A stretch of 9,552 bases of DNA from Methylocystaceae bacterium (GCA_003152255.1 PLZT01000270.1:1-9552); one strand, 5' to 3'; positions 1-6,925 are shown, numbered from the stretch's first letter. Numbers and translations are program-made. The notes: generated by a model not told the origin, from the sequence alone.

Positions 1-1244
1 CCGAACTCCACACCGCCGACGGCCGGCGCATCCTCGATTTCAATTCGGGATATTGCGTTCACAACATCGGGCACAATCATCCGCGACTGGTCTCGGCGCT
101 GAAGCAAGAGCTGGATCTCGCCGGTCCGGCGATGCTGCAAAGTCACGTCTCGGGCCTCGCCGGGCAACTCGCGGAAAAGCTCTGCGCCCGAGCCGGCGGA
201 CGCGTCTCCAAGGTGTTTTTCGCCTGCTCCGGCAGCGAGGGCGTCGAAGCCGTGATTAAATTCGCGCGCGCCCACACCAAGCGCACTGGCATTTTATACG
301 CCGCGAACGGCTTCCACGGCCTGACCTGCGGCGCGCTCTCGCTGATGTCGAATGCATTCTGGAAGGAGGGGTTTGGTCCCCTGCTTCCGGACACGCAGGC
401 GACGCCGTTCGGTGACGTCGAAGCGCTCGAACACCACCTCGCGACGAAGCGCTTCGCGGCCTTCGTGCTGGAGCCGATCCAGGGAGAGAGCGGCGTGCGC
501 CTGCCGCCGCCTGGCTACCTCGAGAAGGCCCAGGAGCTCTGCCGGCGCCACGGAACCCTGCTCGCGCTGGACGAGGTGCAGACCGGCTTCCATCGAACCG
601 GGCCCTTTCTCGCCGCGCATCACTATGGCGTCGAGGCCGATATGGTCGTTCTCGCCAAAGCGATCAGCGGCGGGTTGATCCCTTGCAGCGCGGTGCTCAT
701 GTCGGACGACGTGTGCAATTCGGTTTACAGCTCGCTGCAACGCGCCTTCATCCACACCTCCACGTATAGCGAGAACGGGCTCGCGATGCGCGCGGGGCTG
801 ACGACGCTGGACATATTGGAGGACGAACAACTCGGCGCGCGCGCCACCGCGCAAGGCGACAAGTTGCGCCGGATGCTGAGGGAGCGCCTGTCCAAATACG
901 AGATGGTGGCGGAAGTCCGCGGTCTCGGACTGCTCAGCGCTCTCGAATTCAAGCCGCCGCGGTCGCTCCTGCTGCGCGCCCCTTTCGAAGCGTTCAACCT
1001 GATCCATCCCGGAATGTTCGGACAGGTGGTGGTGATGCGGCTCTTCAGGGACCATGGCGTCCTCAGTCAGATCTGCGGCAACGACTTCATGAGCTTGAAG
1101 GTCGCGCCGCCGCTGATCGTGACGGACGCGCAGATGGATCATTATGTCTCGGCCATCGAGGCCGTGGTCGGCGACATGCATGGTTCGCCGGCCTTCTGGT
1201 CCGAACCATTGGGCATTGCGCGCCGCGTCTTGGCGACGGCCTAG
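1..1244 (+). CDS. Class III PLP-dependent aminotransferase, 5' end outside window
   Basis: Fold-type I, class III aminotransferase (ornithine/acetylornithine aminotransferase-like) that would move an amino group between an amine donor and a keto or aldehyde acceptor using pyridoxal phosphate. The reading frame is open from base 3, where it already encodes a typical family N-terminal region (TADGRRILDFNSGY, then GHNHPRL). The true start therefore lies upstream, and the ATG at 132 is internal. Visible motifs are the phosphate-binding CSGSEG segment, the DEVQTG motif (window residues 190-195, Asp contacting the PLP ring nitrogen) and the Schiff-base lysine in LAKAISGG (codon 657-659, residue 219). 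All catalytic landmarks are intact; 413 residues are visible. The stop lies 2 bp before the type III PKS start, so the two are co-transcribed. Because of that company, I infer that it aminates a polyketide-derived or fatty aldehyde/ketone intermediate rather than serving arginine metabolism. Substrate unproven. Confidence 0.93.
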   Translation, partial: ELHTADGRRILDFNSGYCVHNIGHNHPRLVSALKQELDLAGPAMLQSHVSGLAGQLAEKLCARAGGRVSKVFFACSGSEGVEAVIKFARAHTKRTGILYAANGFHGLTCGALSLMSNAFWKEGFGPLLPDTQATPFGDVEALEHHLATKRFAAFVLEPIQGESGVRLPPPGYLEKAQELCRRHGTLLALDEVQTGFHRTGPFLAAHHYGVEADMVVLAKAISGGLIPCSAVLMSDDVCNSVYSSLQRAFIHTSTYSENGLAMRAGLTTLDILEDEQLGARATAQGDKLRRMLRERLSKYEMVAEVRGLGLLSALEFKPPRSLLLRAPFEAFNLIHPGMFGQVVVMRLFRDHGVLSQICGNDFMSLKVAPPLIVTDAQMDHYVSAIEAVVGDMHGSPAFWSEPLGIARRVLATA

Positions 1245-1246
1245 AG

Positions 1247-2323
1247 ATGGAGCGCTCATTGAGAATAAGCGGCGTTGGCAGTGCTTTGCCGGAATATCGC
1301 TACCCGCAGGAAATTCTGACCCAGGCCTTCAAGAAGTATTGGGGTTCCCGGCTCGAGAATCCGGAACAATTCGAGCGGCTGCACGCGCATATGAAGGTGG
1401 CCACGCGGCATCTCGCCTACCCGATGCATCGCTATCTTGAGTTCACCACCTTTGGCGACACCAACGCCGCCTGGTTCGAGGCCGCGCAAGAATTGGGCGA
1501 ACGCGCCATCGACAATGCGCTCGAACATGCAGGGCTATCGCGCCGCGACTTGCACGCGCTCTTCGTCGTTTCGGTCACGGGCGTCGCGAGTCCCTCGCTG
1601 GACGCGCGATTGATCAACCGCATGGATCTGCGTCCCGACATCAAGCGCACGCCGATCTTCGGCGTCGGCTGCGTCGGCGGCGCTCTGGGCCTCTCCAGAG
1701 CCGCGGACTACACTTTGGCCTATCCCGATCAGAACGCCGTTCTGCTGGCGGTCGAGACCTGCTCGCTGACGGTTCAACGCGACGATCTTTCGACGACGAA
1801 TTTGATCGCGACCGGACTATTCGGTGACGGCGCCGCCGCCGTGATCGTCTCCGGCTCGAGGGTCGGGACGGGTGGAAAGCCGGACGGCGGACCTGAAATC
1901 CTCGGCAATGGGTCGTTCTTCTATCCGGGCACCGAAGAGATCATGGGCTGGGACATTTCGGAAGAAGGCTTCAAGATCGTCCTGTCGCCGCAACTGATGG
2001 ATCTCATCCGGCGCAATCTCGGCCGCGACGTCGACGCGTTCCTCAAATCCCACGGCCTGACGCGCGGTGACGTCGGAAACTGGGTGATCCACACTGGCGG
2101 CCCTCGTGTCCTCGAAGCCATGCAGGACGCGCTCGGCTTGAAGCAGAGCGATGCGCAGCTTTCCTGGGACAGCCTAAGCCGCATCGGCAATCTGTCATCG
2201 GCGTCCGTGTTGATGGTGCTGGAGGACAGCGTCAAGAACCATCGGCCGGCGCCGGGGACTTTGGGGGTGCTGCTCGCCATGGGGCCTGGTTTTTGCTCCG
2301 AAATGCTCTTGCTGCGATGGTGA
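1247..2323 (+). CDS. Type III polyketide synthase (chalcone/alkylresorcinol synthase family)
   Basis: A 358-residue homodimeric-type ketosynthase that would extend an acyl-CoA or acyl-ACP starter with malonyl-CoA and cyclise the chain into a resorcinol or pyrone. The catalytic triad is visible: Cys142 in GVGCVGGALGL, His282 in VIHTGGPRVLEA and Asn315 in RIGNLSSASV. The C-terminal GPGF/SEMLLL segment corresponds to the family's GFGPG loop region. The GCVGG, HTGGP and GNLSSAS contexts place it with type III PKSs such as SrsA, ArsB/ArsC and BpsA rather than FabH. Length is normal for the family. The ATG lies 2 bp after the aminotransferase stop with only a weak purine-rich lead, so coupling is likely. 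The 3' end overlaps the flavoprotein gene. Chain length and ring type cannot be read from the sequence; the neighbouring exporter makes a long-chain lipidic product the likelier option (inference). Confidence 0.93.
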   Translation: MERSLRISGVGSALPEYRYPQEILTQAFKKYWGSRLENPEQFERLHAHMKVATRHLAYPMHRYLEFTTFGDTNAAWFEAAQELGERAIDNALEHAGLSRRDLHALFVVSVTGVASPSLDARLINRMDLRPDIKRTPIFGVGCVGGALGLSRAADYTLAYPDQNAVLLAVETCSLTVQRDDLSTTNLIATGLFGDGAAAVIVSGSRVGTGGKPDGGPEILGNGSFFYPGTEEIMGWDISEEGFKIVLSPQLMDLIRRNLGRDVDAFLKSHGLTRGDVGNWVIHTGGPRVLEAMQDALGLKQSDAQLSWDSLSRIGNLSSASVLMVLEDSVKNHRPAPGTLGVLLAMGPGFCSEMLLLRW

Positions 2324-3462
2324 CGCCGACGCAAACCGACGTGGTCGTCATCGGCGGCGGTCCCGCCGGTCTGGTCGCGGCGCTCGCCGCCCGCCGAGCC
2401 GGAGTCGATGTCTGCGTCCTGGATCGTGGCGTTCCTCCGATCGACAAGGCGTGCGGCGAGGGCCTGATGCCGGATGGCGTCGCGGCTCTGCGTCGGCTGG
2501 GCGTCAGGCTCGACCCCGAGCAAGGCGCGCGGTTTCGCGGCATCCGCTTCCTGGATGACCGGCACGTCGCCGAGGCCACCTTCCCTGGGGAAGCCGGTGT
2601 CGGAATCCGCCGCACGCGGCTGCACCAACTTCTCATGGAGAACGCACAGGCCGCCGGCGTGACGACCCTGTGGCGGGAGAAGGCGACGGCTATCGAGTCG
2701 AAGGGCGTTCGCATCGGCGATCACCTCATCGAATGCCGCTGGATCATCGGCGCCGATGGCGTCGTCTCCCAGACCCGTCGTTTGGCCGGGATGGGAGCCA
2801 TCCGGGAGAATGGCCGCCGCATCGGCCTGCGCATGCACTTTCGCGTCAAACCTTGGACGGATTTCGTCGAAGTCCACTGGTCCAAGGGCGAACAAGCCTA
2901 TGTGACGCCGGTCGGCGCGGAAGAGGTCTGCATCGCGCTGCTCGGGTGCGCGCGGGAGGTCGGCTTCGCCAATCTCGCGGACAGGTTTCCCCGACTCGGT
3001 GAACGCCTGCGCGGTGCGGAGCCGGCAAACGTCGCGCGCGGCGCCTTCACGGGGACGGTTCGCCTGCGCCGGGTTGTGTCCGGCAATGTCGCGCTCATCG
3101 GCGACGCCTCTGCCGCCATCGACGCGATCACGGGCGACGGGCTCGCGCTCGCCTTTCGGCAGGCCGCGGCGTTAGGCGAGGCGCTACGACAAGGCGATCT
3201 CTCGCGCTATGAGGCGCGGCATCGCCAGATCTGCCGGACGCCATTCCTCATGGCGCGTCTGCTGCTCTTGATGGATCGCCACGACACCTTGCGCAAACTC
3301 GCCTTGCAAGCGTTGGCGGGGCGCCCCGCGATTTTCAACCGCTTGCTCGCGACCCATGTCGGCGCAAGGCATCCCGCCGCCGCCTCCCTCGACGTGGTGG
3401 CGTTGGGAGTGGGCTTGCTGGCCCACGCCGCGACGTCGCGCTCGCGGAGCGCGGCGCCATGA
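2317..3462 (+). CDS. FAD-dependent oxidoreductase, geranylgeranyl reductase / group A monooxygenase type
   Basis: Flavoprotein of 381 residues. The N-terminal Rossmann motif is GGGPAG (13-18), with an acidic residue at Asp36 after the second strand. A D-K-A-C-G-E-G-L-M-P block follows at 43-52, characteristic of the geranylgeranyl-reductase-like group. GADG is at 145-148, and GD at 262-263 (IGDASAAIDAITGDG) is the FAD ribityl contact. The tail after about residue 340 is less conserved. Beside a type III PKS, the precedent is SrsC of Streptomyces griseus, which hydroxylates alkylresorcinols to quinones; reduction of a double bond is the alternative. I chose ATG 2317, which overlaps the PKS stop by 7 bp. 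GTG 2320 is possible, and a TTG at 2293 would add eight residues with no support. There is no clear ribosome binding site, consistent with coupling. The 3' end overlaps the permease by ATGA. Confidence 0.88.
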   Translation: MVTPTQTDVVVIGGGPAGLVAALAARRAGVDVCVLDRGVPPIDKACGEGLMPDGVAALRRLGVRLDPEQGARFRGIRFLDDRHVAEATFPGEAGVGIRRTRLHQLLMENAQAAGVTTLWREKATAIESKGVRIGDHLIECRWIIGADGVVSQTRRLAGMGAIRENGRRIGLRMHFRVKPWTDFVEVHWSKGEQAYVTPVGAEEVCIALLGCAREVGFANLADRFPRLGERLRGAEPANVARGAFTGTVRLRRVVSGNVALIGDASAAIDAITGDGLALAFRQAAALGEALRQGDLSRYEARHRQICRTPFLMARLLLLMDRHDTLRKLALQALAGRPAIFNRLLATHVGARHPAAASLDVVALGVGLLAHAATSRSRSAAP

Positions 3463-4589
3463 TCTGGCTCGCGACGCGCCTTGCCTTTCATAATCGCGCG
3501 CGTCTGCTGGTGACGCTCTTCGGCGTCGTGTTTTCCGCCTATCTGACGCTCGCGGAGACCGCCCTTTATATCGGGATGATGGAGAACGCGACCTCGATCA
3601 TCCGTCACTCCGGCGCCGACCTTTGGGTGGCGTCGAAGGGCGTTCAGAATTTCGATTTCGCCAAGCCTTTCCCGGACGAGCGGCTGAAATTGGCACAAGG
3701 GCGCGCGGAGGTGGCGTGGGCGAAGCCCATCAGCCTGAGCTGGGGCTTCCTCAAACTTCCGGACGGGGCGCAGGAACTCGTCGAAATCATCGGCTACGAT
3801 CCCGCCGCTCCGGTCGGAGGCCCTTGGGACATGGCGAGCGGCGCGCCCGGCGACGTGGGCGGGGGCGAGAACATGATCGTCGACGAGAGCGCCGCCCAAC
3901 GCTTGGGGGAACTTCGTCTCGGCAGCCTGTGGGAACTCAACGATCGTTCCATCAAACTCGTCGGCCTCTCGCGTTCGGCCAAGACTTTCACCACGGCGCC
4001 GATCGTCTTCACTTCCTACAGGCTGGCGCAGGACATGACGCCGGACGTCTCGCGCCAGGCGGCGGCCGCCTACATCGCCATAAAGCTGCGAAACCCTGCT
4101 GACGTCGAGCGCGTCGCCAAGGCCCTGCGCCACGATTTGCCGGACAACGAAATTCTGACGACGAGCGCCTTCGTCGAACGGACGATACTCTACTGGACGG
4201 TACAGACCGGGATGGGCGCGGCCTTTTGCCTGACGGCCGTGCTCGGCCTCGTCGTCGGCGCCGGGACCATCGGTCAGACGGTATTCGCCAACACGATGGA
4301 GCATCTCGGCGAATTCGCGACGTTGAAAGCGATGGGCGCGACGGCGCGTGACCTCAATACGATCATCCTCGCGCAAGCCGCCATCGACGCCAGCGTCGGC
4401 TTCTGGATCGCCACGCCGCTCGCGCTGCTGAGCAAGGCTCCGTTGGAGAAGACGGGGGTCACGCTGGCGGTCGATCTCAAGCTGATCGTCGCGCTGTTCT
4501 GCGTCACGCTCGCCGTCGCGCTGGCCGCGGCCTATTTCTCGATCCGACGCGTGCAAAATCTGGATCCCGCGACAGTGTTCAGGAGTTAG
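3459..4589 (+). CDS. ABC transporter permease, DevC/MacB/FtsX-like
   Basis: Inner-membrane subunit of a type VII (MacB/LolCE/DevC-like) ABC system, 376 residues. The layout is typical: one TM near the N-terminus (about 16-38), a large extracytoplasmic domain (about 40-245), then three TMs (about 252-275, 308-330 and 343-362). A cytoplasmic coupling segment, EFATLKAMGAT, sits between TM2 and TM3, and the family-like end is DPATVFRS. The short length and architecture resemble DevC, which with DevA and the fusion protein DevB exports heterocyst glycolipids through TolC. The start codon overlaps the flavoprotein stop as ATGA, with GGAG at 3446-3449 upstream. Given the biosynthetic genes ahead of it, I infer that it exports or flips the cassette's lipid product. 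A lipoprotein-release (LolCE-like) or peptide/antibiotic efflux role cannot be excluded. Confidence 0.88.
   Translation: MIWLATRLAFHNRARLLVTLFGVVFSAYLTLAETALYIGMMENATSIIRHSGADLWVASKGVQNFDFAKPFPDERLKLAQGRAEVAWAKPISLSWGFLKLPDGAQELVEIIGYDPAAPVGGPWDMASGAPGDVGGGENMIVDESAAQRLGELRLGSLWELNDRSIKLVGLSRSAKTFTTAPIVFTSYRLAQDMTPDVSRQAAAAYIAIKLRNPADVERVAKALRHDLPDNEILTTSAFVERTILYWTVQTGMGAAFCLTAVLGLVVGAGTIGQTVFANTMEHLGEFATLKAMGATARDLNTIILAQAAIDASVGFWIATPLALLSKAPLEKTGVTLAVDLKLIVALFCVTLAVALAAAYFSIRRVQNLDPATVFRS
4581..4585 (+). promoter_or_regulatory. Ribosome binding site inside the permease 3' end
   Basis: AGGAG overlaps the last sense codons and lies just before the TAG stop of the permease gene, five bases from ATG 4591. 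It is the strongest Shine-Dalgarno sequence in the operon and decides the ATPase start. It suggests that the ATPase can be translated independently, at a higher rate than its weakly led neighbours. Confidence 0.7.
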
Positions 4590-4590
4590 C

Positions 4591-5274
4591 ATGAGGCCCA
4601 TGCTCGAAGCGCGCGCGCTCTCCAAACATTACCAACAAGGATCAATCGCCGTCGCCGCCGTCGACTCTGTGTCCTTCTCGGTCCTGCCCGGCGAGATCGC
4701 ATTGATTATCGGTCCTTCCGGCTCGGGAAAATCGACCCTGCTGTCGATGCTCGGCTGCATTCTCCGGCCGACCTCCGGCGCGATCCTTCTCGCCGGACGC
4801 GACGTCGGCCGATTGTCCGATCGGGAATTGCCGCGCATCCGCGGCAGATGTTTCGGCTTTGTGTTTCAGTCCTTTCACCTCTTCCCTTTCCTGACGGCGC
4901 GCGAAAACGTCGAAACGGCGTTGCGCCTGCGCAAGGTTTCCGCAAGCGTGCGCCGGGAGCGCACAGTCGACCTGTTGGCGCGTTGCGGTCTCGAAGACCG
5001 AATGGACTTTTATCCGGCAAGTCTGAGCGGCGGCGAAAAGCAGCGCGTCGCCATAGCCCGCGCGCTCGTCGGCGACCCCTTCATCCTGCTCGCCGACGAG
5101 CCGACGGCGTGCCTCGACTCCGCGAACGGCGAGATCGTCTTCGAGATGCTGCGCCACTTCGCACAGGAGGAGGGAAAGGCCGTCGTCATGGCCAGCCACG
5201 ATCCGAAAGCCCGACGCTTCGCCGATCGCGTCTATAGCCTAGCGGACGGCCGCATCGAGGTCGTGACGGACTGA
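4591..5274 (+). CDS. ABC transporter ATP-binding protein, DevA/LolD/MacB type
   Basis: Complete 227-residue nucleotide-binding subunit. Walker A is GPSGSGKST (41-49), the Q-loop glutamine is Gln93, and the signature is LSGGEK (145-150) followed by QRVAIARAL. Walker B is FILLADE (164-170), with a catalytic Glu170, a D-loop around CLDS, and switch His203 in MASHDPK. Everything needed for ATP hydrolysis is present. The sequence groups with LolD/MacB/DevA NTPases that partner FtsX-like permeases, which matches the gene immediately upstream. The start at 4591 is set by AGGAG at 4581-4585, which sits on the last codons and stop of the permease, five bases before the ATG; a second ATG at 4600 is less well spaced. 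This is the last gene of the operon, with no same-strand gene for about 630 bp. Confidence 0.93.
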   Translation: MRPMLEARALSKHYQQGSIAVAAVDSVSFSVLPGEIALIIGPSGSGKSTLLSMLGCILRPTSGAILLAGRDVGRLSDRELPRIRGRCFGFVFQSFHLFPFLTARENVETALRLRKVSASVRRERTVDLLARCGLEDRMDFYPASLSGGEKQRVAIARALVGDPFILLADEPTACLDSANGEIVFEMLRHFAQEEGKAVVMASHDPKARRFADRVYSLADGRIEVVTD

Positions 5275-5454
5275 AAACCCCATCAACCCGCGCGCGGGAT
5301 CGAGCAAAAAACATCGAAAAACACCGCCGTCTCGACTGAAACGCGCCTCGAACGCGCAAAACCAGCTTCGGCGGCGGGACGCCGCAAGCGCGCGTCCTCG
5401 TGTTTTCCAGTCACGTTGCTCGTGACAATCTTCTGGTTCAGCCCGGCGTCACAC
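5275..5454. other. Intergenic stretch with three hairpins after the export operon
   Basis: I see no credible protein gene here. Three perfect inverted repeats are visible: the self-complementary CCCGCGCGCGGG at 5287-5298; GCGGCG/CGCCGC with a 3-nt loop at 5371-5385; and GTCACG/CGTGAC with a 5-nt loop at 5410-5426. None is followed on the + strand by a proper T-tract, so none is a classical intrinsic terminator for the operon. One or more may still mark a Rho-dependent or structured 3' end. The operon and the minus-strand small RNA run towards each other here. Confidence 0.4.
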
Positions 5455-5484
5455 AAAAAGAGGCCGCCGGAAACGCCAGCGGCC
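5451..5484 (-). terminator. Intrinsic terminator of the small RNA
   Basis: On the minus strand GGCCGCTGG (5484-5476) pairs with CCGGCGGCC (5470-5462) across a 5-nt loop CGTTT. This is a nine-pair stem with one G-U wobble, followed by TCTTTTT (5461-5455). The + strand has no T-tract after the stem, so it works in one direction only. It is the clearest terminator in the window. Confidence 0.85.
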
Positions 5485-5522
5485 CAAGTCTGGGAGGAGT
5501 GCCCAAGGAGGAGAAGGACACC
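5455..5522 (-). ncRNA. Candidate CCUCCUCCC-motif (cuckoo-type) small RNA
   Basis: Predicted RNA of about 68 nt, read leftwards. It begins about 7 nt after a TATACT box. Hairpin 1 pairs GGUGUCC (5522-5516) with GGGCACU (5504-5498) over seven positions, including two wobbles. Its 11-nt loop holds CUCCUCCU (5513-5506), an anti-Shine-Dalgarno motif. A second copy, CUCCUCCC (5499-5492), follows directly and is partly single-stranded. A strong intrinsic terminator then closes the RNA. C/U-rich anti-SD loops ahead of a terminator match the cuckoo RNA family, including CcsR RNAs of Rhodobacter sphaeroides, which act in stress responses. Those usually lie downstream of a DUF1127 gene; I find none next to this one, so it would be an orphan copy. 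Alternative pairings exist: UGGG/CCCA around the second motif, and CCCA-GACU-UGGG, which competes with the terminator base. Confidence 0.62.
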
Positions 5523-5528
5523 GCTGCA

Positions 5529-5534
5529 AGTATA
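5529..5534 (-). promoter_or_regulatory. Putative -10 box of the small RNA promoter
   Basis: TATACT on the minus strand, about 7 nt ahead of the first stem base of the small RNA. The region 16-18 nt further upstream (around 5550-5558) has no good TTGACA match and no obvious RpoH-type CTTG. The sigma factor is therefore unresolved. The box's placement relative to hairpin 1 is the main support. Confidence 0.45.
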
Positions 5535-5907
5535 CTCGGATGCGCGTGAAAATCTCGTGCATTCTTTGTGCTGGAGTAAGAATTCGAATTTGTGTTGCCG
5601 ATATGTCACATTTAATGGCCGAAATGCGTCTATCCCATGGCAATCGCAAGGTCTCGCTCGACCTAATTTTGGAAGCCCCGCTGGTCATTTCCGCCGCGAA
5701 TTTGGCTCAGCGCCGCCTGTATACTCCGCCACCTGCCACCGCGGCTACGTCTCCGCCCGGTCTCTAAGTAATTATACGTAATTTCTGGGAACAGCGTTTC
5801 TGTTACTTCAAGTTATCCGCTCCATTAAAGCGTCGCGGCGCCCTTCGTAGATGGATTATTAAGCATTTTCACGCAACTTCTGCGTGTTCGAAGAAAGTGA
5901 CAGTCCG
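5535..5907. other. Long non-coding stretch upstream of the small membrane protein
   Basis: This region is more AT-rich than its neighbours, particularly 5760-5880, and holds no reading frame with family-like sequence. Visible structure includes a short inverted repeat AACAG/CTGTT (5790-5804) and a perfect 6-bp hairpin CACGCA/TGCGTG with a 5-nt loop (5870-5886). The latter lies just before the ATG at 5908, so it would fall in that gene's leader. Promoters for the small RNA (leftward) and the membrane protein (rightward) must lie here, but I cannot place the rightward one with confidence. Confidence 0.4.
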
Positions 5908-6303
5908 ATGTTGAAATTAAAGCACTTCTTTTTCGACGCGCGCGGTTCCGCCTGGAAGACATTCGCGGTCGGCGCTGCAATTCTAGGGCTGATCAGCGTG
6001 GTCGCCGCGGATATGATGTCGCGTCTGGTTGAAAAGGGCGCGCTGCTGGCAATCGTCGTCATGCGGTGGGACCAAAACCTCAAGCGGCTGGCCAGCACCG
6101 CCGCCGCAGGCGAGCCAAACTCGGTTGTGACGAAGGCTGTGGGCAATGTCGGCGTCGCCATGAGCCCGACGGCGGCTATCCCGAGTCTGATGTCGGCTTC
6201 ACGCTGCGACGACGCCAGTCAAGCCGTATTGATGACGCGCAGCATTGGGGTGGAAGGGACGACGACGACCCCGATCGCCACGCCAGAGCCGCCCTGCAAT
6301 TAA
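5908..6303 (+). CDS. Small single-TM membrane protein, unknown function
   Basis: A 131-residue protein. A short basic N-terminus (MLKLKHFFF then DARGSAWK) precedes one hydrophobic segment at about 14-34 (FAVGAAILGLISVVAADMM). The tail of roughly 95 residues is low in aromatics, rich in Ala/Ser/Thr/Val, and ends in a Thr/Pro-rich stretch with a C-terminal Cys-Asn; the only other cysteine lies in SRCDD. The N-terminal layout loosely resembles Flp-pilin-like or other small single-pass proteins of Alphaproteobacteria, but the Flp cleavage signature is absent, so I assign no function. I prefer ATG 5908 over GTG 5884 because the GTG falls inside the 5870-5886 hairpin. Neither has a strong ribosome binding site. 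The gene converges with the secreted protein gene to its right. Confidence 0.6.
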   Translation: MLKLKHFFFDARGSAWKTFAVGAAILGLISVVAADMMSRLVEKGALLAIVVMRWDQNLKRLASTAAAGEPNSVVTKAVGNVGVAMSPTAAIPSLMSASRCDDASQAVLMTRSIGVEGTTTTPIATPEPPCN

Positions 6304-6360
6304 TGCCTTCAACTCCTGCTCGCGGGGAAGCGCATGTCGCATCGGCCGGCCAATTTGACG

Positions 6361-6375
6361 CGGGTTCAAAACCCG
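6361..6375. terminator. Hairpin between two convergent genes, possible shared terminator
   Basis: CGGGTT (6361-6366) pairs perfectly with AACCCG (6370-6375) over a 3-nt loop. It lies between the ends of the + gene (stop at 6303) and the - gene (stop at 6383), where a bidirectional terminator would be expected. There is no T-tract on either strand beyond short AT-rich bases, so efficiency is doubtful. Confidence 0.35.
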
Positions 6376-6382
6376 GCGCCAT

Positions 6383-6868
6383 TTATTGAACGCGCCGCCA
6401 CTGGTCGGCGGCGAAGCCGCGAGGATCGACTTTTTGGGACTGTTTGATGCGCGCCTTGCGTCCCACGCATTCCCACGAGTGAATAGTATCGTGACCCGTC
6501 ACGACCATGGGCACGAAAGCTTCGTTGGGGTTTTCTTTGCAATAGGTGGTGACGCTCGGCGGCATGCGTCTCAAGTCGGCTTTGGCGCAAGGGATATTTG
6601 CCCCGTGGTTGCACAGCCAGACCGAACCGCTCATGCAGCGATAAACGGTGCTCCTAACGACGAAGCCGGCGTCGTCCGCCGACTCTAGGTTGAAAAGCCG
6701 GTGCGCCGCGGGAAGCAGCGCCGCGGGGATAGGTTTCACGCGATCGTCGTTACCCGCCTTCGCGCAATAGGCGTTAAGGTCCTGTGCGCGCGCTGTCGCG
6801 GTGAGCGCCACCGGCATGGCTCGAGCCATCGAGACGATCACCCGCGCGAGGACGGATCGAAGCATCAT
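6383..6868 (-). CDS. Secreted six-cysteine protein, conserved hypothetical type
   Basis: A 161-residue protein with an apparent Sec signal peptide: Met-rich basic start (MMLRSVLARV), hydrophobic core, and likely cleavage after ARAQ-type residues near 28-30. The mature part has six cysteines, in the contexts AYCAK, YRCMS, WLCNH, IPCAK, TYCKE and WECVG. An even number in an exported protein suggests up to three disulfides. It ends with a conserved-looking VDPRGFAADQWRR. I recall similar uncharacterised periplasmic proteins in Rhizobiales but know no function. The start at 6868 is supported by GGAG (6879-6876) seven bases upstream; the frame stays open to 7072, but that extension has no signal-like sequence or binding site. 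It is divergent from the three-TM gene, with 145 bp between their starts. Confidence 0.75.
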   Translation of the reverse strand: MMLRSVLARVIVSMARAMPVALTATARAQDLNAYCAKAGNDDRVKPIPAALLPAAHRLFNLESADDAGFVVRSTVYRCMSGSVWLCNHGANIPCAKADLRRMPPSVTTYCKENPNEAFVPMVVTGHDTIHSWECVGRKARIKQSQKVDPRGFAADQWRRVQ

Positions 6869-6911
6869 ATTCTTTCTCCGCCCAACAGCTTTTGGCGGCT
6901 TCGGATTCGCA

Positions 6912-6925
6912 TTCCCGTCCGGGAA
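6912..6925. promoter_or_regulatory. Palindrome in a divergent promoter region, possible operator
   Basis: TTCCCG-TC-CGGGAA is a perfect 6+6 inverted repeat. It lies 44 bp upstream of the minus-strand start at 6868 and 88 bp upstream of the + start at 7014. A dimeric regulator serving both genes is plausible, but no regulator gene is near and chance occurrence in GC-rich DNA is possible. Confidence 0.3.

Noticed and set aside
294..1259. Long minus-strand frame opposite the aminotransferase
   Set aside because: Same shadow composition, no binding site, and fully covered by a well-supported gene.
3207..4625. Long open frame on the minus strand opposite the permease and flavoprotein
   Set aside because: It is rich in Arg, His, Asp and Gln with no family-like motif, as expected for a GC-rich antisense shadow. 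The + strand genes have clear family motifs.
5371..5385. Intrinsic terminator for the export operon
   Set aside because: The GCGGCG/CGCCGC hairpin is followed by AAGCGCGCG rather than a T-tract, so I list it only as a hairpin.
5416..5781. A 121-codon + strand frame through the small RNA region
   Set aside because: It has no ribosome binding site, no family resemblance and irregular codon use, and it runs across the terminator stem of the minus-strand RNA.
5788..5814. EcfG-type stress promoter (GGAAC then GTT)
   Set aside because: Spacing to the GTT is too long and the base before it is A instead of C. A five-letter match in this AT-rich patch is weak.
6358..6385. tRNA T-arm-like sequence (GGTTCAAAACC), possible tRNA or attachment site
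   Set aside because: The flanking bases do not form an acceptor, D or anticodon stem with the preceding 75 nt, and no integrase or duplicated end is visible. A plain hairpin between convergent genes explains it.
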